DNA from: Beta vulgaris subsp. vulgaris
Lineage: Eukaryota > Streptophyta > Magnoliopsida > Caryophyllales > Amaranthaceae
Reading direction: 5' to 3'
Assembly: GCF_026745355.1 (NCBI RefSeq)
Contig: NC_079202.1
Span: 37,462,043-37,526,042 of the forward strand
DNA length: 64,000 nt
Below are positions 57,102-64,000 of the stretch, in pieces; the first letter of the stretch is position 1; each line of letters begins with the position of its first letter. Both the position numbers and the translations under genes were made by a program. Below the pieces are notes generated by a model. It was not told the origin of the DNA. It made no database searches and worked only from the letters and a program-made list of their open reading frames with translations.

Positions 57102-58860
57102 TTATATGAAAGAACCCTCAGCTTGACTGAGTTTCGTGATGAATGGAGTAGGGAGTGGAACTGGAGCATCTGCGTAATCCGCATAAAAATCATCAACACT
57201 CACTTTCACGGCGGTCGTAGAGTGTGACGATGACTCCTGTCCTCGTGGATGAACGGTACCCTCAGCTACAATGATCGGTCCCGAGACATCCGATATTGCC
57301 AAGCGACATGGAATTTGACTCTTAACATCCAATAAGAGAAGAATGATATCAACTAAGTGTTTTAGAAGCATAATATAATAATTAGAACATATATAAAATG
57401 ACAATATACCTGCAAGACCGCAAATGGATCATTGCCTCCCGATTGACAGCTACTAGGAACGACTGGAGTGGAAGGAGTTGGTACTTGAATACCTAACTAC
57501 GTCGCAAAAGCCATTAACCTTTCTTGAACTAATGCATCTATCTTCGAGTTCATCTCTTCCATTGTCTGTTCCCTAACTCTTTGACTCACCCTAGCCTCTA
57601 ATGCCTGAATCTCCTCATCATTTATGCCCTTATCCTTGCGAGCAGTACTGCTCCGATCGGAATCTCCCCAAACAGATGTAATCCCAATGCTATGCCCAGC
57701 TATGAACACACGCCCGGGTCGGTCTTTCCTCTGCAGAGCACGTGAAAAAGCATCATCCATTCGACTTGGAACAAACTCTCCTTCAGCTTCTTTCTTTTTC
57801 CAATCATCCTGCGTTCAAGTAAAAAAAAATCATATGATTAGTAGAAGACGAGTAAGTAGACAAGAAAAACGTTATAAAATTTGAACAATGCTTACAATGG
57901 ACTCTTTTATCTTTTGTGTTTCTTCATTAGGAAAGAAGAAATTTCCATCCTTATCTTTTTTCGATCTCACGAAAAGCTAAGGCAATGTCCGATCCGGCAA
58001 GGAGGAAATCAATGATGATGTAGATGAGTCAACAGATGATGCTGTAGCTGAAGGGATATACCCTCTGCTTTGCAAAATGGGAATCATCTCCGCATATGAT
58101 TTTTGACCCCAAAAATGAGGATGCTTGTTAGCAGCTTGAGAGATTCTTGCTTTTGCACTTTTAGCCTAATATAGGATTTAGTAACTAGTCAATATTAAAG
58201 AACGTAATGATAATATAATTTCATATTATATATTACAATCCTGGAACTCCTTAGAGCTACATTTTTCTACAAACTGGTCCCAGATCTCTCGCGTGATGAA
58301 AGGATACATCACGTATGGTCGCCTATCATTGTTAGGCCCCTTCCTCGTTTTCGTGATCCATCTGGCCACCAATCTTGACTTGAAATCTCTCCACAGTTTA
58401 TCACATGTAGTCAAGACATCTCGTTTCTTCAAAACATCCTCTTTTATTCCAAACTCTCTCTTCAATATACAAAAATAAACCAATTAATAATAAACGATTA
58501 GTATAATAAACATAATCTCAATCAGTTTATTAAAAGAATAAGGTTACTTACTTTAGCATCTTCCCACAATGTGTCTTTTGTGCCTTCTGGAACATCATCC
58601 CAAGTGTCATACAAGATAGACACTTTGCTTCTACTGTTCTCCCCACAATATATCTTGTACTCACCAACATAGCGCCCAATCAGACGTATCCACTCATCCC
58701 AAGCAAGAACTCTCTGAATGCCGGGTTTGGAACGTACCCCTTTTGTAGGACCTCTTGGCCTACTTTTCTTCTTCGTAACAGCTGCATCAGTAATCTGGGG
58801 CTCGTCAGATGCATCACGCATTATCTCATCTTCCATCACTACACCTGAAATCATGTACAT
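57102..58860 (-). pseudogene. Transposase_24/TNPA-like gene of the CACTA element
   Basis: Several exon-like frames on the minus strand: 58860-58550 (start MEDEIMRDAS near 58834; VLAWDEWIRLIGRYVG), 58460-58240 (WRDFKSRLVARWITKTRK, IWDQFVEKCSSKEFQ), about 58165-57900 (ANKHPHFWGQKSYAEM, the signature of plant Ptta/En/Spm transposase proteins), 57810-57497 (coiled ALEARVSQRVREQTMEE), then 57404-57102 (CRLAISDVSGPIIVAEGTVH, DUF8039-like). Exon ends at 58550, 58240 and 57900 carry usable splice signals by eye. TAG codons near 57970 and 57497 suggest decay. It binds subterminal repeats in the En/Spm model; here that is inference. Confidence 0.72.
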
Positions 58861-58967
58861 GTTAGATTAATCAATAAATTAATACAAAATTATTTGAACA
58901 TGCAAAACACAAAATAAATAATTAAAGATTATAAACATTAGTAGTTGTTTAATATTACATAATTTAC

Positions 58968-60838
58968 CTATAAATCAGCTATTTCTTTGCCAACGTAAAA
59001 TCCCTCATTATGGTCTCGACGAATGTAATTTGTGTCTAGATCTTCCCCTAATGTACTTGGAATGACTACTGACGAAGCAATGACTTCATTGAATTGTGCA
59101 TCGTAATCTTCTTCATCGTGTACATCATCAATTCCAAGTATTCTCCTTTTTCCTTCCATGACAACAAACCATTTTGAATCGGCGGGGTCAACCATGTAGA
59201 ATACTTGTTTTGCTTGTGATGCCAATATTAAGTTATCTTCATGATGTCCTAACCAGCTGAAATTGACTAATGTAAAAAAGTCATGTTCATCTTTCTTCAC
59301 ACCACGACGAATATCAACCCACTTGCATTGGAACATCGGAATCTTGAAGTCAACATAGTCAAGTTCTAATATCTCTTCGATGAACCCATAGTAAGACTTC
59401 ATTGTCTCAACAATCATTCCATCTGTTTTACTTTTATACTCTTATGACAAAGCCCCCATCGTAACACCACTGTTTTGCATCGTGGATTTGTCATCTTGCC
59501 ATTTAGTATAAAATGTATAACCATTGATGTCATACCCCTCATAGGAAAGAACTTGCGTCTTTGACCCATATGCCAACCATTTTAATGTATCCGATACATC
59601 GTTAGGAGTATCAGATAATTGGTTCATAACTCGTTTTAACCAATCAACGAACGTCCGATTATGCTCAATCATCAAGTCACGTTCATTAAACAATGGATAC
59701 TGAACACTAAGCACAGTCATGTGCTCATCTAAGTAAGGATGAACTTGTTTCAGATTTTGTAACACAATCAATTCTGCTTTTCTTTTCAACTCTCCATCAA
59801 GACACAATCTTTTTCTCCCAATGGTACCACAACCTTCAAGCCTTCCTTCATGTCTAGATTTTGGCAAACCAATTGCTTGTGCACATGCTAAATTCTGACT
59901 TGCATATTCTGATACTTCCTCAGCAACTGTTCTTTGGACAGTACTTGCTTCTGGTCTAGCTGGATTCATCACTTTACCCTTCAGAGTACCCATATGTCTT
60001 TCAAAGGCCACATATACCTCATACAAACGGGCCCACAAAGTTTAATTTCTCTGACAAGATGGATTATCAAATGATGCATGATGTCAAAGAATGATGGTGA
60101 AAAGTACATTTCAAATCGGCACATCGTCTCTATTACTTCGACTTGCAAGTTATCTAGAATGTTAGGATCAATCACCTTGGTAGAGATAGTTCTGAAGAAG
60201 AAACACAATTTTGTGATTGTATATCTTACTTCGGAAGGCAAAATTCCTCGTATTGCAACAGGTAATATATGTTGCATCAAGATATGACAATCATGAGATT
60301 TCAAACCAACAAGTTTCAAGTCCTTCAGTGAAACAAGGTTTCGGAAATTTGACGAGTATCCAGCAGGAACCTTTAACCTATGCATGGACTCACAAAAACT
60401 GGTTTTCTCCTTCTTAGACAAAGTGTAGCAAGCCGGTGGAAGATAATAGCGTTGTCCCCGCTCCTGAGGTGCTAGTTCTGGTCTGCCCATTTCAGCCATG
60501 TCTTTCCTAGCTTTAACTCCATCCTTTGTCTTCCCGGGCATATTCAACAATGTTCCGACAATGGCATCACAAACTTTTTCTCAATGTGCATTAAATCAAG
60601 ACAATGTCTGACTTCCAAACATTCCCAATACGGAAGGTCCCAAAACATAGATATTTTCTTGTATAAGTTCTTTGAGACACTTTTGAAGGGCTTGCTAAAA
60701 ATTGTTTCAATATCCTTTACCCTATTAGAAACCTCTTTTCCACGTAAAGGTACAGGGGCTTCTCTCATCTCCACTTTTCCGTTGAACAACTTTTTCTTCT
60801 TACGGAATGGATGATCTAAAGGAAGCCATTCTTCTTTG
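58968..60838 (-). pseudogene. CACTA TNP2 transposase, C-terminal two-thirds
   Basis: TNP2 cuts and joins CACTA ends. The minus strand starts abruptly at 60838 with EWLPLDHPFRKKKKLFNG and ISMFWDLPYWECLEVRHCLD, the last part of the transposase_21 catalytic domain. The HCLDLMHIEK stretch is conserved. Frame 60550-59981 continues into DUF4218 (GLKSHDCHILMQHILPVAIRG, CRFEMYFSPSFFDIMHHL). Frame 60038-59442 holds the rest and a linker (KWLAYGSKTQVLSYEGYDINGYTFYT). Frame 59417-58968 is DUF4216 (YVDFKIPMFQCKWVDIRRG, KQVFYMVDPADSKWFVV). Breaks at about 60545, 60035 and 59430 disable it. The N-terminus is replaced by gypsy pol. Confidence 0.85.
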
Positions 60839-61398
60839 AGGTTGGGATTGAGCCTTCTCTGATGCTCGATGGAGGAGGCATTACTATCGATGAGATGGAT
60901 ACGATGCATAGCAAGAGAAGCGCTTATCCCCTTAAGGTCATCAATCGAATACCCAACGACATCTTTATATTTTTGCAAAATTCCAATCAGTTTGGATATA
61001 GAAATGTCATCAAGACTCGAATTGACAATAACAGGATAAGTGCATGCATCATCAAGAAAAACATATCTAAGAGAGGAGGGAAGGGGTTTGAACTCTACCT
61101 TAGGAGGAGGCTTAGAACACTCTTCTTTATCCGTGGATGATGTAGCTAGAACCTCAAACGCCTCATCATGTGTTTCCTCTTCCATGTCCAAGCTAAGGAT
61201 GTCGGGAAGAGTAGCATACAACTCGTCCCTAGAATTTTCCACACTCATGGCGTCCTCCACCTCATCTTCCACTAGGCTCACCCGGCAAATTCTCTCCATC
61301 ATAGGTCTCTTCAATGTCTTAGAGAACTCAAACACCACCCGCTCATTAGTTACCTCAACCGTGATTGTGTCGTTTTTGCAGTTTATCACGGCTCCCAA
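60544..61398 (-). pseudogene. chimeric open frame: gypsy pol start fused to CACTA TNP2
   Basis: One uninterrupted 284-codon frame. The first about 187 codons are gypsy: GAVINCKNDTITVEV (protease end), an acidic spacer, KPLPSSLRYVFLDD, then LIGILQKYKDVVGYSIDDLKG and MHRIHLIDSNASS, the conserved lead-in to gypsy RT. The RT should continue after NPNLKE, but the next codons are EWLPLDHPFRKKKK of TNP2, which run to HCLDLMHIEKKFV. The junction is at about 60838 and keeps frame. The frame begins after a TAG at 61447-61449 in the protease region and ends at 60544. No start codon context or promoter argues for translation. Confidence 0.85.
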
Positions 61399-61446
61399 TG
61401 TCTTTAGAGCTTCTCTTCCCAGAATAAGAGGAGTCTCAGGATCTTC

Positions 61447-62127
61447 CTACATATCCATCACCACAAAGTCGCATGGTACAAACACATGCCCAACTTGAAT
61501 CGGTATATCCTCCAACTCACCACAGGGGACTCTCACAGTGCGGTCCGCCAATTGAATTGTTTTGCGCGTAGGATGAAGAGGAAATTTTAGGTGTTTTGCA
61601 ATAGAAAGGGGCATCAAATTGACACTTGCTCCCAGATCGGCCAGTGCACCCTTAGGCTCTAAATCACCTATCTTCACCGGCAAGGTGAAACTCCCAGGAT
61701 CTCTTTGCTTCTTGGGCATAGTTCGTTGCACAAGCGCACTCACTTGGTAAGGTAGGGAGATAAGCTCATCTTCAAGTTTTCGCTTATTGGAGAGGATCTC
61801 TTTCAAGAACTTAACATAAGCTGGCATTTGAGACATAGCCTCAAGGAATGGGATGTTGATTTGCAGGCTCTTCATCACATTAAGAAATTTAGTGAACTTG
61901 TCACTCAACTTTCTCTCTACCAACCTATGAGGATAGGGAACCGGAGGCACATAAGACTTGGTTGGTGGAGGTGATGGCAATGGATTTTTATCACCAACTT
62001 GAACATGTGACTCATCTTTCTCAGTTTCCTCAGCTTCATCCTCCTTCTCAACAACCTCAACTTCTTTATCCGTCTCTAACTCCCCATTAGGCATCTTAGG
62101 GCCCGCATAGCTTGTTCCCGACCTCAA
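61447..62127 (-). pseudogene. gypsy protease region (Athila-like)
   Basis: Gag-pol linker and retropepsin. An acidic linker (EVVEKEDEAEETEKDES) is followed by PYPHRLVERKLSDKFTKFL and MPKKQRDPGSFTLPVKIG. The active-site region ALADLGASVNLMPLS has Asp-Leu-Gly-Ala-Ser, the pattern usual in Athila-like elements in place of Asp-Ser/Thr-Gly. The frame stops at TAG 61447 after VVMDM; the expected continuation (EDPETPLILGREAL) is directly behind, so a single nonsense codon separates protease from RT lead-in. Confidence 0.83.
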
Positions 62128-63670
62128 ATAAATGGCTTTGGCTTGATGGAGGTTGGGGTTAAGGATGGGTTGGCCTGGAAGTTGATTTGTGGGGGTTGAG
62201 GAATTTTCTCAGCTACTTGGGCGATTTGGGTTTCAAGCATTTTGTTGTGGGCTTGTAGCTCTTGAAACCTTTGCTCATGGTTTTGGAGAATTTGGTTCAT
62301 GGATTGGAGTTGTTGAGAATTTGGAGAGAGGTTGGATCGGAAGATGGTGTAGGTTCGGGATTTTGTTTGGGAATGGAAGATTGGAGGGAGGTTTTGGGTT
62401 GTTGGTCCTTTGATGTGGAGCTTGGTAAGTGTTGGACCCTTGTGAGGAGGAACCACCTTGGTTATAGTTTTGGTTTTGGTTATACCCTTGCGCAAACCCT
62501 TGGTTGTGAGCTTGGTTGTACCCTTGTTGAGGTTGATTCCATCCTTGTTGAGGTTGGTTGAATCCTTGGGTGTAGTTTTGTTGAGGTTGTCTCCAACCTC
62601 CTTGTTGATTGTTCCTATACCCTTGGTTTCCTTGATACCCATCTCCTCTTGAATTTATTGCCGCCACATGCTCCGAATGGGTACCTCCACAATAAGAAGT
62701 ATCATGGTTAGTACCACCACAAATATCACAAGAAAAAGAGTTTACCTGTGAAGGAGTAGACGATGCAAGATTGATCTTGGAGAGCTTCTTGTCGAGTTGG
62801 TCCATCTTGGCTTGAATTTGATCCATGGGGTCTAATTCAAACTTTCCGCTCTTCTTAGGTTGAGCACCTCTTCGTCTTCCACCCCATGAGTAGTTCTTGA
62901 TCACTTCCTCAATTGTGGACTCAAGTTGTTCTTGCGGGATCTTAGAAAGTTGACCTCCCGCTCCAGCATCAAGGTTGGCCCGTGAAATCGGATCAAGACC
63001 ATCATAGAAAAATCGCATGAGTAGATTCTTGTTGAACTCATGGTGTGGGCATGAACGGATCATCTCCTTGAACCGCTCCCAAGCTTCGGCAAGTGTCTCA
63101 TCGTTCTCTTGCTCAAATGAGGAGATCTTCCTCCTTATGTCCGCAGTCTTCCACTCCGGGAAGTATTTCTTCAAGAAGGCCATTGTGACTTCTTCCCATG
63201 TAGTGAGGGAATTAGCAGGCAAGCTCTTGAGCCATGACTTTGCTTTTCCGGTAAGAGAGGACCGGAACAAATGCATCTTGATGTAGTCAGGAGAGACATC
63301 ATTAGTTGTTATCATGGCACAGATCTCAAGAAACCTGTCGAGATGGTCTAGAGGATCTTCATCTGACCCCCACAAAATGCTCTGCTTTCACCATCCGAGT
63401 ATACTGAGGGTGAATGCTGAAATTTGTAGTGGTGGTGGGGAGTCGAATTCCACCTTGAAGAACATAGGAACCCGGATTTCCGAAATCCCTAAACAGTTGT
63501 GGATTTGCTTCACCCATTTCTGATTCAACTTCACTTGATGTACTTGAGATTGGTGAAGATGGCTCGGAACCCAAAGTCAAATTTTCCAAATTCTTCCGAA
63601 GCTTTCGCAATGTACGGTCGATTTCAGGATCTAGAGGCAATGTGGGTGAACCGTGAGTTCTTCTTCTCAT
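62124..63670 (-). pseudogene. gypsy gag (Athila-like), two frameshifts
   Basis: Start ATG 63670 (MRRRTHGSPTLPLDPEID). Frame 63703-63359 gives the N-terminus. A one-base shift near 63360 leads into frame 63375-62275 with the retrotrans_gag domain (DPLDHLDRFLEICAMI, WLKSLPANSLTTWEEV, FLKKYFPEWKTADIRRKIS). It also has a CCHC-like knuckle (CDICGGTNHDTSYC, about 62730-62690) and a Gln/Asn/Gly-rich repeat region (QGYNQNQNYNQGG). Near 62350 the frame moves to 62642-62124, which carries the coiled end (HEQRFQELQAHNKMLETQIA). Confidence 0.84.
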
Positions 63671-63787
63671 GTAACACAACAAAGCTAAGCAGAGGATTAG
63701 CAAATAACAACCACAGTTAAAAAGAAAATAAAAGAAAAATCAACTAAGCAAACTAAACTAAAATATACTTCAATCAATAGCACAATT

Positions 63788-63805
63788 TCCCCGGCAACGG
63801 CGCCA
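63788..63805 (-). other. gypsy primer-binding site
   Basis: Minus strand TGGCGCCGTTGCCGGGGA, the primer site usual for Athila-like elements (Asp-type tRNA), three bases from the LTR end. Confidence 0.88.
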
Positions 63806-63808
63806 TTT

Positions 63809-64000
63809 TGATAAGAGGTTTTTAGTGTGTCGTTAAGGCACTAAGAACTGCTTTCCAAACAATATTTATAGTCCTAATAACAAGCAATTACTAAAGGAAT
63901 AGTAAGGGCAAGTCGAGGGTCGATCCACAGGAAATAGGGATTGGTTAAAGTCTATCAAGTCTAGACTACCTAATTAAAGGGTATTTGGGGGTTTGAAAGA
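63809..64000 (-). repeat. gypsy 5' LTR, end only
   Basis: Begins TGATAAGAGG on the plus strand at 63809 (the minus-strand LTR ends ...CCTCTTATCA) and runs out of the window. Confidence 0.75.

Larger units (their letters stand above)
54600..60838 (-). mobile_element. CACTA (En/Spm) element, 5' end replaced by gypsy DNA
   Basis: From right to left on the minus strand: part of TNP2 (transposase_21, DUF4218, DUF4216), a Transposase_24/TNPA-like gene with a DUF8039-like part, a Ulp1-like protease, a TA microsatellite with a MITE, and subterminal repeats. The N-terminal end of TNP2 and the 5' terminus are missing: at about 60838 the sequence becomes Athila-like gypsy. The 3' terminus was not identified. 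Confidence 0.85.
60838..64000 (-). mobile_element. Athila-like Ty3/gypsy element, 5' part
   Basis: A minus-strand gypsy element: part of the 5' LTR (from 63809 to beyond the window), primer site, gag, protease, and the start of the RT region, cut at 60838 by the junction with CACTA TNP2. RT core, RNase H, integrase and 3' LTR are absent. The primer site type and gag/protease style fit the Athila lineage. Confidence 0.85.

Noticed and set aside
62189..62652. long plus-strand frames opposite gypsy gag
   Set aside because: Shadows of the Gln/Asn/Pro-rich gag coding strand.

Overview
This is AT-rich nuclear DNA from a flowering plant, most likely a eudicot. I found no host gene I could support. 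Almost everything recognisable is a transposable element or the wreck of one. The plant origin is inferred from the lineages present: L1-type LINEs with a DUF4283/CCHC ORF1 and a zf-RVT tail, Ty1/copia and Ty3/gypsy elements with Met- and Asp-type primer sites, a MURA-type MULE with a GRF zinc-finger partner gene, CACTA elements with DUF4218/DUF4216 transposase domains, Helitrons and Stowaway MITEs.

Layout. (1) 1-15.5 kb: a minus-strand copia element whose reverse transcriptase is cut by a plus-strand LINE (poly(A) ending at 1955). Its 5' LTR (TGTTAG at 6106, CTAACA ending at 15508) is split by a second LINE on the minus strand. That LINE's 5' four kilobases, plus a short flank, are tandemly duplicated. 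One copy carries a 540-bp in-frame deletion of the RT core. (2) 16-28.5 kb: a decayed LINE tail, a TTA-flanked PIF/Harbinger-like element with a Helitron inside, a second Helitron with two 5' ends, small LINE-derived insertions, MITEs, microsatellites and a solo LTR with a perfect ACGAT duplication. (3) 28.5-36 kb: a 7.5-kb MULE with ~108-bp terminal inverted repeats and a perfect 9-bp target duplication. It carries a decayed MURA transposase on the minus strand, a GRF zinc-finger gene on the plus strand, and a nested 1.86-kb CACTA element. (4) 36-53 kb: a plus-strand LINE with a 14-bp target duplication and mutated catalytic residues, sitting among gypsy LTRs, then an 8.3-kb gag-only (pol-less) gypsy element on the minus strand with paired LTRs. 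(5) 53.2-60.8 kb: a decayed GRF fragment, then the 3' two-thirds of a CACTA element (minus strand) with subterminal TGCGTCGCAC repeats, a Ulp1-like cysteine protease, a Transposase_24-like protein and the TNP2 C-terminus. (6) 60.8-64 kb: the 5' part of an Athila-like gypsy element, fused in frame to the CACTA TNP2 to give one chimeric open frame.

The genes do not form operons or pathways. They belong to separate parasitic elements, and the order of events can be read from who interrupts whom. The most unusual objects are the gypsy-TNP2 chimeric frame at 60544-61398, the partly duplicated LINE with complementary lesions in its two copies, the well-bounded MULE with a GRF partner gene, and the Helitron with duplicated 5' termini. 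I did not find a convincing wholly new system. Boundaries supported by target-site duplications were checked base by base; protein family names come from motif recognition without any search.
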